A DNA stretch of 64,000 nucleotides from Henriciella sp. (GCF_029936995.1 NZ_JAPYRE010000001.1:186001-250000); one strand, 5' to 3'. Positions 52,021 to 61,122 are shown, counted from the stretch's first letter. The notes: a model not told the origin generated them from the letters alone. A program made the numbers and translations.

Positions 52021-55000
52021 TTGGAACATCGCGAAGTAACGCTGAACGATAAATACGATCTTGTCGAGGGCCATGCCTACATGACTGGCATCCAGGCGCT
52101 CGTGCGCCTGCCACTTGACCAGAAGCGCCTCGATATGGCCGCCGGGCATAATACGGCAGGCTTCATTTCCGGTTATCGCGGTTCGCCGCTGGGCGGCTAC
52201 GACCAGCAGCTGCGTGCTGCACAGAAGTGGCTGGACAAGCATGATATCGAATTCTGGGAAGGGCTGAACGAGGACCTTGGTGCAACAGCCGTCTGGGGTT
52301 CTCAGCAGCTCGGCCTGTTTCCTGGCGCTCAGCGTGATGGCCTGTTCGGTATCTGGTACGGCAAGGCACCGGGCGTTGACCGTACGGGCGATGCCTTCAA
52401 GCACGCCAACGCTGCCGGCTCCTCCCGGCTGGGCGGCGTGGTCGCGATCTGTGGCGACGACCATATGTGCAAGTCGTCCACGCTACCGTCGCAATCGGAA
52501 TATGCGATGGCGGACGCGGAAATCCCGGTCCTGAACCCCGCCTCGATCCAGGATGTGCTCGATTATGGCGTTCATGGCTGGGCGATGAGCCGGTTCTCCG
52601 GTTGCTGGTCTGCGCTGATCGCGCTCGCCGATACGATGGATTCCGGGGCTGTCGTCGATGTGACGCTGGACCGTTTCAACCTGATCACGCCGGATTTCGA
52701 ATTTCCCGAAGATGGCGTTCACATGCGCCGTGGCGACAATCCGCTGGACAAGGAACGCCGCCTGCGCAACATCAAGCTGCCAGCCGCGCAGGCCTGGGTG
52801 CGGGCCAACGGGCTCGACCATGTTATCGTGCCATCGCCGAAGCCGCGTGTCGGGATCATCACGACAGGTCAGGCCGCCCGCGACATTTTCGAGGCGCTGG
52901 CTGCCATCGGCCTGACACCGGAAGAGGCCGGACGTCTTGGGATCAGTGTCTTCAAGGTTGCGATGCCGTGGCCGCTGGAGCAGAGCGCCATCCGCAATTT
53001 CTGCCAGGGGCTGGAACGTGTACTCGTTGTCGAGCACAAGCGCCCGCTTATCGAGGAGCAGCTTCGGGCGGCTCTCTACAGCCTACCGGATGACCAGCGC
53101 CCATATATTGAAGGCAAGCGCGACAAGGAAGGTAAACCCCTGCTGAGCCAGGTCGGCTCCATCCCTGTCCCGGAAATGGCCGATGCGCTGATGCACCGCG
53201 TGCCGGGGGGCTGGGACACTTCAACGGCAGAACAGTATTTCAAGCGCGTTGGTGCAGCCGGTGAGGCTGCCAGGTCAAATGCTTCACCCACCGTGCGGTC
53301 GCCACACTACTGTTCGGGCTGTCCGCATAACACATCCACGGTCGTTCCGGAGGGCTCCCGGGCCCTGGCCGGTATTGGCTGTCACTACATGGCGAACTTC
53401 ATGCCGGACCGGAACACCGACATGACCAGCCAGATGGGTGGCGAGGGTGTTGCCTGGCTTGGCCAGTACTTCGCGACCGAGGAAGACCACATGTTCGTCA
53501 ATCTGGGCGACGGCACCTATTCGCACTCCGGCCTGCTGGCCATCCGTGCGGCGGTCACGTCCGGGGCGAACATGACCTACAAGATCCTCTATAATGACGC
53601 CGTCGCCATGACGGGCGGGCAGATTGTGGAATCGGGGCAGACGCCGGTGAACATTGCCCAACAGGTCGAAGCTGAAGGCGTGACCAAGATCGTGATCGTG
53701 ACAGAGGATCCGACACGCTACGCCAATGTGAAAGGGCTGCCGCGCTCGATCCGCATCTATGACCGTGAGGAAATGGATGAGGTGCAGAAGATGCTGCGCG
53801 ATACGCCCGGTGTCTCCGTTCTCATCTATGACCAGATCTGTGCGACCGAGAAGCGCCGCCGGTCCAAGCGCGGTCTGCGCAAGCCCGATCGCCAGCGTGT
53901 GATGATCAACCAGGAAGTCTGTGAGGGCTGCGGCGACTGTTCGGTGAAGTCCAACTGTCTCTCCGTCGAGCCGGTCGAGACCGAGCTCGGCCGCAAGCGC
54001 CGGATCAACCAGTCTTCGTGCAATACCGACCTGTCCTGCCTGCGCGGCTTCTGCCCGAGCTTTGTGACCATCACTGATGCGCACTTTGCCGCTGAAGACG
54101 AGCCGGGTCTCGATGTTGATGCTTCTGGCCTTCCGCTGCCTGACCTGCCGCCCATTGCCGAGCCGTGGAACGTGCTGTTCACCGGTGTCGGCGGTACGGG
54201 TGTCACTACAGTGGCCGCCGTGCTGGCCATGGCCGCACACGTCGATGGCAACGCCTCTTCAAGTCTCGACATGACAGGGCTCGCTCAGAAGGGCGGCCCG
54301 GTGCTTTCGCACCTGCGCTTCGCCAAGGAGCCGGAGATGATTTCCACGGGCCGCGTGCCACCGGCGTCTGCCGACGCGATCATTGCCTGTGACCTTGTCG
54401 TGGCTGCTGGTGGCGACGCTCTCGGTCTCATGGATGTCGGCCGCACGGTTGCCTCGGCAAACGCGGACGTGACGCCAACGAGCGAATTCATCCGTGATCG
54501 GTCGAAGACGTTCGAGAGCCAGATGCTGTCTGCGCGTGTGAAGCGCCAGGCAAAGGATTTCGGCGCACTCGATGCCGAGGCCCTCGCAATCGCCTATCTC
54601 AATGATGCGATCTACACCAACATGATCATGGTCGGGTATGCCTGGCAGAAAGGGCACCTCCCGGTCACGCTTCGTGGGCTCTATCGTGCGATCAAGCTCA
54701 ATGGCGTGAAGATCGAGGAGAACATGAAGGCCTTCGATGTTGGCCGCCTTGCTGCGGCTGAGCCCGAGCGCCTTGAGCAGACCTCCGACCCGCGCGGTGA
54801 TGTCAAACCACAGACGCTGGATGAAATCATCGAGAACCGTTCAGAGCGCCTGACGGGCTATCAGAACGCTGCCTATGCCGAGCAGTATCGCGATATTGTC
54901 GCGAAGGTCCGCGCGGCGGAAGAGAAGGCTGGGCTCGGTGAAGGACTGACGACGGCGGTTGCCAGGTTTGCCTACAAGGTCATGGCCTATAAGGACGAGT

Positions 55001-55479
55001 ATGAGGTGGCCCGTCTCTATACCGATGGCAGCTTCGAGAAGAAGCTCCGCGAGACGTTCCATGGTGGCAAGGTGAAGTATCACATGGCTCCGCCGGTCCT
55101 TTCCAAGAAGGACGCCAACGGCCATCTGATGAAGAAGACCTTTGGCCCGTGGATGAAGACCGCTTTCAGCCTGATGAAGCACTTCAAGTTCCTGCGGGGC
55201 ACTTGGGCCGACCCGTTTGGTCTGACCGCCGAACGCAAGATGGAGCGCCGTATACGGGACGAATATCTCGACAAGGTGCTGAAGCTCGCTGACGGGCTGA
55301 ATTCCAAGAACCATGAACTGGCTGTCGCTATTGCGTCCATTCCGGACGAGATTCGCGGCTATGGCCATGTGAAGGATGCTTCTGTGGAGGCCGCCGAGGC
55401 TCATGAAGAAGAGCTCTGGCAGAACTGGCCGCAGGGCGGCATGCCCGCCAAGAAGCAGACACTGATCGCTGCGGAGTAG
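52021..55479 (+). CDS. Indolepyruvate ferredoxin oxidoreductase family protein (fused subunits)
   Basis: This is a large 2-oxoacid oxidoreductase of 1152 residues that decarboxylates aryl or branched pyruvates to acyl-CoA using thiamine diphosphate and iron-sulfur clusters. The N-terminal pyrimidine-binding part (residues 1-200) is followed by the TPP domain (GIGCHYMANFM, ALGDGTYSHSG-like region near 500), a ferredoxin-like part with Cys from residue 634 (CEGCGDC, then CNTDLSCLRGFC) and the gamma domain. The start is TTG with AAGGAG upstream. It is divergent from an Lrp regulator. The single-chain form is common in proteobacteria. Confidence 0.9.
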   Translation: MEHREVTLNDKYDLVEGHAYMTGIQALVRLPLDQKRLDMAAGHNTAGFISGYRGSPLGGYDQQLRAAQKWLDKHDIEFWEGLNEDLGATAVWGSQQLGLFPGAQRDGLFGIWYGKAPGVDRTGDAFKHANAAGSSRLGGVVAICGDDHMCKSSTLPSQSEYAMADAEIPVLNPASIQDVLDYGVHGWAMSRFSGCWSALIALADTMDSGAVVDVTLDRFNLITPDFEFPEDGVHMRRGDNPLDKERRLRNIKLPAAQAWVRANGLDHVIVPSPKPRVGIITTGQAARDIFEALAAIGLTPEEAGRLGISVFKVAMPWPLEQSAIRNFCQGLERVLVVEHKRPLIEEQLRAALYSLPDDQRPYIEGKRDKEGKPLLSQVGSIPVPEMADALMHRVPGGWDTSTAEQYFKRVGAAGEAARSNASPTVRSPHYCSGCPHNTSTVVPEGSRALAGIGCHYMANFMPDRNTDMTSQMGGEGVAWLGQYFATEEDHMFVNLGDGTYSHSGLLAIRAAVTSGANMTYKILYNDAVAMTGGQIVESGQTPVNIAQQVEAEGVTKIVIVTEDPTRYANVKGLPRSIRIYDREEMDEVQKMLRDTPGVSVLIYDQICATEKRRRSKRGLRKPDRQRVMINQEVCEGCGDCSVKSNCLSVEPVETELGRKRRINQSSCNTDLSCLRGFCPSFVTITDAHFAAEDEPGLDVDASGLPLPDLPPIAEPWNVLFTGVGGTGVTTVAAVLAMAAHVDGNASSSLDMTGLAQKGGPVLSHLRFAKEPEMISTGRVPPASADAIIACDLVVAAGGDALGLMDVGRTVASANADVTPTSEFIRDRSKTFESQMLSARVKRQAKDFGALDAEALAIAYLNDAIYTNMIMVGYAWQKGHLPVTLRGLYRAIKLNGVKIEENMKAFDVGRLAAAEPERLEQTSDPRGDVKPQTLDEIIENRSERLTGYQNAAYAEQYRDIVAKVRAAEEKAGLGEGLTTAVARFAYKVMAYKDEYEVARLYTDGSFEKKLRETFHGGKVKYHMAPPVLSKKDANGHLMKKTFGPWMKTAFSLMKHFKFLRGTWADPFGLTAERKMERRIRDEYLDKVLKLADGLNSKNHELAVAIASIPDEIRGYGHVKDASVEAAEAHEEELWQNWPQGGMPAKKQTLIAAE

Positions 55480-55500
55480 TCACTACTCCTCCTCGCAACT

Positions 55501-55532
55501 GACCCCGCCGGGAAACCGACGGGGTCTTTTTT
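55501..55532 (+). terminator. Rho-independent terminator of the oxidoreductase gene
   Basis: GACCCCG (55501-55507) pairs with CGGGGTC (55520-55526), with an inner CCGG/CCG arm around a GAAA-like loop, and is followed by eight T. It lies 21 nt after the stop codon. Confidence 0.88.
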
Positions 55533-55582
55533 TTGTCTGTTGCCTGATTTATGCCACGCTATTTCATGAGATTTCCAAGGCC

Positions 55583-55978
55583 ATGAAGCGCGCCAGATTA
55601 TTCTTTCCAGTTACTTTGCTAGTCCTATGCGCAGCGTGTGACGAGCATTTGCGAGCGCAATACCAGACACGGCAAGCTGCGATTGATGACGGGGCAGTCC
55701 GGCGCGGTTGGATACCAGAATGGTTGCCAGACACAGCTTTTGATATTCGTGAAGTACATGATCTGGATACGTCATCCCAGATGCTGAGTTTTAGTATGGT
55801 CGAGAAGCTTGGATGGCAGTGTCCTATCAAGTCGCCTGCCGCTGTAATAGAGGCACCTGAACCTAGTGTGACCTTACATGATTTTCCGGGGCGTAACGCT
55901 AAAGGCTCTAGTGCTTTTCGCTGTGGTGCATACTACGGTCTGCAAATGAATACAGGTCGAGTTTACCTGTGGCGATAA
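55583..55978 (+). CDS. Hypothetical lipoprotein
   Basis: This 131-residue protein has a lipoprotein signal with lipobox LCAAC (Cys near residue 19). The mature part holds a W-x-P-(D/E)-x-A-x-DI-x-E-x-H-x-x-DT arrangement (WLPDTAFDIREVHDLDTS) and two more cysteines. I recall this pattern from uncharacterised lipoproteins but cannot name a family. Base composition is clearly more AT-rich than in the flanking genes. It is convergent with lysS. Confidence 0.55.
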   Translation: MKRARLFFPVTLLVLCAACDEHLRAQYQTRQAAIDDGAVRRGWIPEWLPDTAFDIREVHDLDTSSQMLSFSMVEKLGWQCPIKSPAAVIEAPEPSVTLHDFPGRNAKGSSAFRCGAYYGLQMNTGRVYLWR

Positions 55979-55979
55979 T

Positions 55980-57566
55980 CTATCGCGCCAGCGCGTCCTC
56001 GATCAGCTGGGCCGTTTCATCTACGCCGTAGAGTGCAGCAAAACCGCCAAAGCGTGGGCCCTGGCTCTGGCCGAGCAGGACTTCATAGAGGGCCTTGAAC
56101 CAGTCGCGCAGGTTCTCGAACTCGTGCGTCTTGCCGATCTCGAAGGTGAGGTTCTGAAGCTCTTCCGCGTTGGCTTCGCCTTGCCAGTTGCGCAGGCGGT
56201 TTGTGAAGTCTTCCAATGCCTTGCGTTCTTTCTCATCCGGTGCGCGATAGGTCTTCGTCGGTTTCACGAAGTCCTCATAGTACCGGATCGCGTATCCGGC
56301 GAGATCATCCAGGAGCGGATGGCTATCCGGGCTCGCCTCTGGCGCGTAGCGTGAGATGAAGCCCCAGAGCTGCTCCTTCGTTTCGGCATTCGCTGCGCTG
56401 ACAAGGTTCAGAAGCAGTGCAAAAGAGACCGGCGTGGTGCCTGCCGGCGGATTGCCGAGATGGATATGCCAGACCGGATTCTCGATCTGTCGGGCCGGTT
56501 CTTCGTCCGGAAATTTGGACAGGAAAGTCAGATACTCATCGACCGCTTTCGGGATGACGTCGAAATAGAGCTTCTTGGCCGCGCGTGGTTTCTGGAACTG
56601 GAACAGCGACAGGCTCTCCTGCGGGGCATAGGCCAGCCAGTCCTCGACCGAGATACCATTGCCCTTGGTCTTGGAAATCTTCTCGCCCTTGTCGTCCAGG
56701 AACAGCTCATAGACATATTGCTGTGGCGGGCGGCTTCCAAGGATCTGGCAGATCTTGGAGTAGATCGGCGCATTGTCCTGGTGGTCCTTGCCGAACATCT
56801 CGAAATCGACGCCGAGCGCGGCCCAGCGCATGCCGAAGTCCGGCTTCCATTGCAGTTTCACATTGCCGCCCGTGACAGGCAGGGTGACATCGGAGCCGTC
56901 CTCATCCTCGAAGGTAATGGTGCCGTCTTCCGGATTGGTCGCCTTCATCGGCACGTAAAGAACCCGGCCCGTGGTTGGTGATATGGGAAGGAAGGGCGAA
57001 TAGGTTGCCTGGCGTTCAGCGCCCAGTGTCGGCAGCATCACGGCCATGATCTCGTCGAACTTTTCCAGCGCGCGCAGAAGAGCGGCGTCGAACGCTCCGG
57101 ACTTGTAGAGTTTGGTGGCCGACTTGAACTCGTACTGGAAGCCGAAACTGTCGAGAAAGCCGATCAGGCGCGAATTCATGTGCGCGCCATAACTGTCATG
57201 GGTGCCGAACGGGTCTGGGACGGCCGTCAGCGGCTGTTGCAGATAGGGTTCAAGCTCGGCTGGATTTGGCACGGTGGAGGGGACCTTCCGCATCCCGTCC
57301 ATATCATCGGACACACAGATCAGCCGTGTTTCGTACTTGCCGTCGGTCAGGACTTCGAATGCGTGGCGCACCATGGTCGTGCGGACGACTTCGCCGAACG
57401 TGCCAATATGCGGCAGGCCGGAGGGGCCATAGCCGGTCTCGAAGGTGATGGGGCCTTCCTTGGGGGTGCCGGCCTTTTCCAGATTCTCAAGACGTTTGAG
57501 CAGGGCGCGTGCCTGTTCAAAGGGCCAGGCCTTTGCACTTTCGGCATGGGTGGATAACGCGCTCAT
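55980..57566 (-). CDS. lysS: Lysyl-tRNA synthetase, class I
   Basis: The enzyme charges tRNA-Lys. It has 528 residues and belongs to the class I type found in archaea and alphaproteobacteria, unrelated to the class II enzyme. The HIGH-like motif appears in [14 protein letters not shown] and the KMSKS-like motif as [12 protein letters not shown]. The ATG at 57566 has a CGGAGAG site; an earlier in-frame ATG at 57629 lies in upstream DNA without family similarity. It stands alone and convergent with a hypothetical lipoprotein gene. Confidence 0.96.
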   Translation of the reverse strand: MSALSTHAESAKAWPFEQARALLKRLENLEKAGTPKEGPITFETGYGPSGLPHIGTFGEVVRTTMVRHAFEVLTDGKYETRLICVSDDMDGMRKVPSTVPNPAELEPYLQQPLTAVPDPFGTHDSYGAHMNSRLIGFLDSFGFQYEFKSATKLYKSGAFDAALLRALEKFDEIMAVMLPTLGAERQATYSPFLPISPTTGRVLYVPMKATNPEDGTITFEDEDGSDVTLPVTGGNVKLQWKPDFGMRWAALGVDFEMFGKDHQDNAPIYSKICQILGSRPPQQYVYELFLDDKGEKISKTKGNGISVEDWLAYAPQESLSLFQFQKPRAAKKLYFDVIPKAVDEYLTFLSKFPDEEPARQIENPVWHIHLGNPPAGTTPVSFALLLNLVSAANAETKEQLWGFISRYAPEASPDSHPLLDDLAGYAIRYYEDFVKPTKTYRAPDEKERKALEDFTNRLRNWQGEANAEELQNLTFEIGKTHEFENLRDWFKALYEVLLGQSQGPRFGGFAALYGVDETAQLIEDALAR

Positions 57567-57720
57567 GATCTCTCCGTCACTGGGTATGGGGTCGTGTGGG
57601 GAGGTAGAAGGGCCGGAAGACGCGGTCAAGCTGGGGCTGCAACACGCCTGTGCGGAACGGCAGAAAAAAATTCTGTCCGATCAAATGCTTTTATTCCGGT
57701 AATAGGCTTTTCTGATAAGC

Positions 57721-57739
57721 GTGATTGACAATCATTCGC
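57721..57739. promoter_or_regulatory. Fur-box-like site upstream of bfd
   Basis: The core TGATTG-A-CAATCA (57722-57734) is a perfect inverted repeat, and by my count 13 of 19 positions match the classical Fur box. It ends 20 nt before the bfd ATG. It shares TGACAATCATT with the stronger site at 60889. Confidence 0.6.
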
Positions 57740-57759
57740 ATGTGGCTTAATTGAGAACC

Positions 57760-57960
57760 ATGATCATTTGCATTTGCAGGCGTATTAATGAGGCAGGCGT
57801 ACAAGCCGCCATTGAGGCCGGGGCCCGCAGCCCTGAAGCCGTGCAAGCGCATCATGGCTGCGAGTTCAATTGTGGCCGCTGCCGTACAGCCATGGGCGAA
57901 ATGATCTCGGAAACGATGGACGCCATGCCGCCCGAGCCGGGCCTCGTCGCCGCAGAATAG
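57760..57960 (+). CDS. bfd: Bacterioferritin-associated ferredoxin
   Basis: This small [2Fe-2S] protein delivers electrons to bacterioferritin so that stored iron is released. It has 66 residues. Cluster ligands are Cys4, Cys6, Cys38 and Cys41, the same positions as in E. coli Bfd. The ATG at 57760 is chosen because it places these cysteines correctly; it has only a weak ribosome-binding site. A Fur-like box lies just upstream, matching induction under iron shortage. bfr follows after about 195 nt on the same strand. Confidence 0.94.
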   Translation: MIICICRRINEAGVQAAIEAGARSPEAVQAHHGCEFNCGRCRTAMGEMISETMDAMPPEPGLVAAE

Positions 57961-58156
57961 CGCCAAGCGCACCTTACTCTACAAAAAACCTTCAGGAATA
58001 CAGGCGTCTGGCTGACCCGGGCGCCCCTCTGTATGGTGTGCAATTGCTTCTCACTATCATAAGCATCTGTTTTTACAGGATTTTTTCCTTGAGAATCGTC
58101 AATTTCGTGCTATTTTCAGAGCATACCTGTTGAATGACGTAATTAAGGAGGCCGCC

Positions 58157-58648
58157 ATGAAAGGCGATCCCAAGATCATTGAATACCTGAATGCCTGCCT
58201 CAAGAACGAGCTGACGGCGATCAACCAGTACTTCCTGCATTCACGCATGCTGATGGACTGGGGCGTGACGGTGCTCGGCAAGCATGAGTACGAAGAATCC
58301 ATCGAAGAGATGGAGCATGCCGACTGGCTCATCCAGCGCGTCCTGTTTCTTGGCGGGCTGCCAAACCTTCAGGATCTCGGCAAGCTCAAGATTGGCGAGA
58401 GTGTCGAGGAAATTCTCAAGGCTGACCTTCAGCTTGAAGAAGAGGCCGTACCGGAGCTGCGCGATGCCATGAAATATGCCGAGAGCGTGCGCGATTATGT
58501 CAGCCGCGACCTGTTCGGCAAGATTCTCGCCAGCGAGGAAGAGCATATCGATTATCTGGAAACCCAGTTCGAGCTGATCGAGCGTATCGGTATCCAGAAC
58601 TATACCCAGCTCCAGTCCAGTCCGAACGAAACAGGGGACCCGGCTTAA
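58157..58648 (+). CDS. bfr: Bacterioferritin
   Basis: This is a haem-containing iron-storage protein that forms a 24-subunit shell. It has 163 residues. Ferroxidase ligands E18, E51 and H54 and the haem ligand M52 all sit at canonical positions. A textbook TAAGGAGG site 5 nt before the ATG at 58157 sets the start. The gap after bfd is AT-rich and contains a CTGT-TTTT-ACAG palindrome (58067-58078) followed by a T tract, so bfr may have its own promoter. It ends in a terminator that runs into the GST gene. Confidence 0.97.
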   Translation: MKGDPKIIEYLNACLKNELTAINQYFLHSRMLMDWGVTVLGKHEYEESIEEMEHADWLIQRVLFLGGLPNLQDLGKLKIGESVEEILKADLQLEEEAVPELRDAMKYAESVRDYVSRDLFGKILASEEEHIDYLETQFELIERIGIQNYTQLQSSPNETGDPA

Positions 58649-58657
58649 ACAGGGTCA

Positions 58658-58693
58658 GGGCCCTTACGCGTAGGCGTAGGGCCCGCCTTTTTT
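58658..58693 (+). terminator. Terminator of bfr, embedded in the 3' end of the GST gene
   Basis: GGGCCCTTACGC pairs with GCGTAGGGCCC (one bulged T) and is followed by GCC and six T. The stem lies over the stop and last codons of the convergent GST gene. Confidence 0.75.
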
Positions 58694-59326
58694 CAGGGCT
58701 GCCTGATAGGCTGGCCGCGCATGGATGCGCTCAAGAAAGGCCGTGATGTTGGCATACTTGTCAGCCCCGGCCCGGTCGGCAGCCGCTTCAAGCGGAAAGC
58801 TCATGATGATGTCGGCCGCGGAGAATGTGCTGCCAGCGAACCATCCTGTTTGCGCCAGCGAAGAGTCCCAGAAATGGATATGCTCCTTCAGGCGTGGATC
58901 GACGAAGCCCTCTTCGGCTTTCGAGGCAATCCCCTTGACCAGCGGGCGCATAAGCGGATTGGCGTTCTGGGGCAGACGCTGGAACACCAGCTTCATGAGA
59001 AGCGGGGTCATGGCTGAGCCTTCGGCATAATGCATCCAGTAGGTCCAGGCGCGCGCTTCTGCGCTGCCGGGCGGGGGTTTGAGGTGACCGCCGCCATGTT
59101 GCTCTATGACATATTCGATGATCGCACCGGTTTCCGCGACGATGATGCCATCTTCTTCCAGGACAGGAGATTTGCCGAGCGGATGGACTTCACGTAGCGA
59201 GTCCGGGGCCAGCATCGTTTCCGGATCCCGGCTGTAATGCACGATCTCGTAAGGGATGGAGAGTTCTTCCAGAAGCCAGAGGATACGCTGAGAACGTGAA
59301 TGTTCGAGGTGGTGGATCTTGATCAA
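58664..59326 (-). CDS. Glutathione S-transferase family protein
   Basis: This is a thioredoxin-fold/helical two-domain protein of 220 residues that probably conjugates or reduces substrates with glutathione. The N-terminal domain begins with IKIHHLEHSRSQRILWLLEEL and has the cis-Pro segment GKSPVLEEDG; the C-terminal domain holds FSAADIIMSFPLEAA. The TTG at 59326 with AAGGAGAC 6 nt upstream is the likely start; a longer in-frame reading begins with an Arg-rich stretch unlike the family. Its last codons overlap the bfr terminator. Confidence 0.86.
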   Translation of the reverse strand: MIKIHHLEHSRSQRILWLLEELSIPYEIVHYSRDPETMLAPDSLREVHPLGKSPVLEEDGIIVAETGAIIEYVIEQHGGGHLKPPPGSAEARAWTYWMHYAEGSAMTPLLMKLVFQRLPQNANPLMRPLVKGIASKAEEGFVDPRLKEHIHFWDSSLAQTGWFAGSTFSAADIIMSFPLEAAADRAGADKYANITAFLERIHARPAYQAALKKGGPYAYA

Positions 59327-59408
59327 TGGATGTCTCCTTCTGGCCTGTCTGCTAGACCTAGGTCTTCTCACGCGGGTGAAAAGTACTCGCCTTGCGTCAG
59401 GAGCCGAT

Positions 59409-60356
59409 TTAGATGCCGGCCCGGTCTGTCAGGCGGTCAAAACCAGCCCAGAATTCCGCCCGGCGGGCATCGGTTTCCATCAGGATCTCGTGGCGTGCGC
59501 CTTCGATCGTAATGTGCTCGCAGTCCTTCAGATGGCCTGCGACGCGCGCATGGGCCTTGTTGTCGACAAGCTGTTCCTCGCTGGCGCTTGCCACGAAGAC
59601 CGGGATATCCAGTTCTCGCAACAGGTCCGGCTTGGTCGTCTTGTCGAGAATATCCAGTGACGCACCGAGCCAGCCCCATGTCACGGGGCCGAGTTCAAGC
59701 TCTGGCGCAGCATCGATCAGGTCGCGCTGGAGCTGCCAGCGTGCACGGTCATGCGTGACGATATTTGTATCGAAGGTTTCTGCTGGACCCGGCGGGAGGG
59801 CGAAAGAGCTGGCGCGCCCCAGGGCGCGCATCGCCCATATAAGGTAGCGTGCCGCCAGATTGATCGGCAGTCCCCACATTGGAGATGAAAAGGCCGCTGC
59901 ATCGACTTTTACCAGTTTCTGGGTGAGCGCTGCCAGCGCAATCGCGCCCCCCATGGAATGGGCGAGCGAGATATAGGGGCGGGGTAAATCTCCAGGAAAT
60001 GCATCAAGCCCGTTACGAAGGGCGCCCATGAAGGTCTCGAAACGGTCGATATGTCCCTTCGACCGATCATCGAGCAGGCGATCGGACAACCCCTGTCCGG
60101 GCCAGTCGAGAATAAGTATGGCGAAGCCCTTTGCCTGCAGGTCCCGGGCGGTTTCGAAATATTTTTCGATGAATTCGGTCCGGCCCGGACACACAATCAC
60201 CGTTCCGCGCGGTCTATCACGCAGGGAGGGTGCCATGCAGGCCCGAAGGCGACGTCCGCTAACGCCCTCAAACCAGGTCAGCTCGGCGCCTTCAGGAGCC
60301 GGATTGCCTTGTACATGGACAAAACGGGTCTGGTTTGCCGGATCCGTGTCTGTCAC
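59409..60356 (-). CDS. Alpha/beta hydrolase (lysophospholipase-like)
   Basis: This is a serine hydrolase of about 315 residues. The nucleophile elbow is in SLAHSMGGAIAL, and the family-type LDWPGQGLSDR, ASEEQLVDNKA (acid) and GARHEILME (His) segments complete the triad. It resembles PldB-type lysophospholipases or monoacylglycerol lipases; the substrate is unproven. I choose the GTG at 60356 (a GAGG lies upstream) because an in-frame ATG at 60416 lies inside two terminator hairpins of the SCP2-like gene. The ATG start would give 335 residues. Confidence 0.82.
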   Translation of the reverse strand: MTDTDPANQTRFVHVQGNPAPEGAELTWFEGVSGRRLRACMAPSLRDRPRGTVIVCPGRTEFIEKYFETARDLQAKGFAILILDWPGQGLSDRLLDDRSKGHIDRFETFMGALRNGLDAFPGDLPRPYISLAHSMGGAIALAALTQKLVKVDAAAFSSPMWGLPINLAARYLIWAMRALGRASSFALPPGPAETFDTNIVTHDRARWQLQRDLIDAAPELELGPVTWGWLGASLDILDKTTKPDLLRELDIPVFVASASEEQLVDNKAHARVAGHLKDCEHITIEGARHEILMETDARRAEFWAGFDRLTDRAGI

Positions 60357-60371
60357 GCGTGGCCTCGCTTC

Positions 60372-60412
60372 AATAAGAAAAGGCGCCGGCGGCCATGGCC
60401 CCAGCGCCCTTT
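60372..60412 (-). terminator. Second terminator downstream of the SCP2-like gene
   Basis: Read on the minus strand, AAAGGGCGCTGG pairs with CCGGCGCCTTTT across an inner GGCCATGGCC palindrome and runs into a T-rich tract. It overlaps the first in-frame ATG region of the hydrolase gene. Confidence 0.6.
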
Positions 60413-60420
60413 GCATAACA

Positions 60421-60440
60421 CAAAACCGCCCGCCGGGCGG
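60421..60440 (-). terminator. First terminator downstream of the SCP2-like gene
   Basis: Read on the minus strand, CCGCCC-GGC-GGGCGG is a perfect 6-bp stem followed by TTTTG. It lies 12 nt after the SCP2-like stop. Confidence 0.65.
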
Positions 60441-60451
60441 GAAGTATTGGC

Positions 60452-60754
60452 CTAGCCCAGTTTTTTCATCAGCCCTTGAAGCTGCATGGCGACCGACATG
60501 TCGCCCAAAACTTTCAGCTTGCCCTGCATGAAGGCCATGGTCGGGTCCATGTCACCGGAGGCAAGTTTCTTGAAGTCGTCCCAATCAACTTTCACTGTCG
60601 CATCAGCATCTGCGTCGGAGTTGTCCGCGGTGCCGTTCGCGCCGTCGATGAAGAGTTTGCCTTCGTCACCGAAGTCAAATTTCACCTTCTTGTTGAAATC
60701 GCTGCCAGCTGAAACAGCTTCATTGGCTTTCTGGGTAAGTGTTGCGAGATCCAT
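60452..60754 (-). CDS. SCP-2 sterol-transfer family protein
   Basis: This is a small lipid-binding protein of 100 residues of the sterol carrier protein 2 fold. SDADADATVKVDWDDFKKLASGDMDPTMAFMQGKLKVLGDMSVAMQL, cited here as its conserved region near residues 40-90, is diagnostic of the family; shorter parts such as FMQGKLKVLGD are sufficient. The ATG at 60754 has a GAGGAGG site. It is followed by two terminator hairpins. A Fur-like box lies 135 nt upstream, but the gene has no known iron role. Confidence 0.85.
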   Translation of the reverse strand: MDLATLTQKANEAVSAGSDFNKKVKFDFGDEGKLFIDGANGTADNSDADADATVKVDWDDFKKLASGDMDPTMAFMQGKLKVLGDMSVAMQLQGLMKKLG

Positions 60755-61122
60755 GGACGCCTCCTCAATTGGAATCTTCGAAGCGATAAAGCAGGCTAGG
60801 GCGAGGTATGGCAAGTCCCAAAGCATCTGTTTTCGTTGTATGTCACTGAAATGACACGAAACTTCGCACCCCCATTCTGAACATGCCAGGAAATGACAAT
60901 CATTATCGCGAAGGGCTGTCTTCATTATGGCGCAGTTACCCGGTGCAGGCCATGTCGTTATGTATATTCGAAGCGGTCATGCCCTCACCAAGGGTTTAAA
61001 TCGCAGGCTGCTTGGTCTTTCAGGAAATGACTATCTCGTAAGTGGCATTCCGCTACGGCACCCGCTCTGAGAGCGCGGATTGCGCTTGACGGACCCGTCA
61101 TTGAAATTGGATTGATCAGGAC
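60755..61122. other. 369-nt intergenic region with Fur-like box and a possible small ORF
   Basis: No clear gene is present. It holds a TGTCA-CTGAAA-TGACA hairpin (60841-60856, with partial TTTCG/CGAAA flanks), the Fur-like box at 60889 and a 47-codon plus-strand frame (60927-61070). That frame begins 19 nt after the box, nearly the same spacing as bfd from its own box, but only about half its codons end in G or C, unlike its neighbours. A small RNA is an alternative. Confidence 0.45.
60889..60907. promoter_or_regulatory. Strong Fur-box-like site
   Basis: GGAAATGACAATCATTATC matches the classical 19-bp Fur box GATAATGATAATCATTATC at 16 positions by my count. It lies in the intergenic region between the SCP2-like gene and the carboxyltransferase gene, with no known iron gene adjacent. 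Confidence 0.65.

Noticed and set aside
58067-58090. CTGT-TTTT-ACAG palindrome with T tract between bfd and bfr as a bfd terminator
   Set aside because: The stem is only 4 bp and unlikely to terminate transcription on its own.
60927-61070. 47-codon frame considered as a HemP-like or other iron-regulated peptide
   Set aside because: It does not show the HemP C-terminal pattern and its codon use is unlike neighbouring genes; kept only as a possibility within the intergenic region entry.
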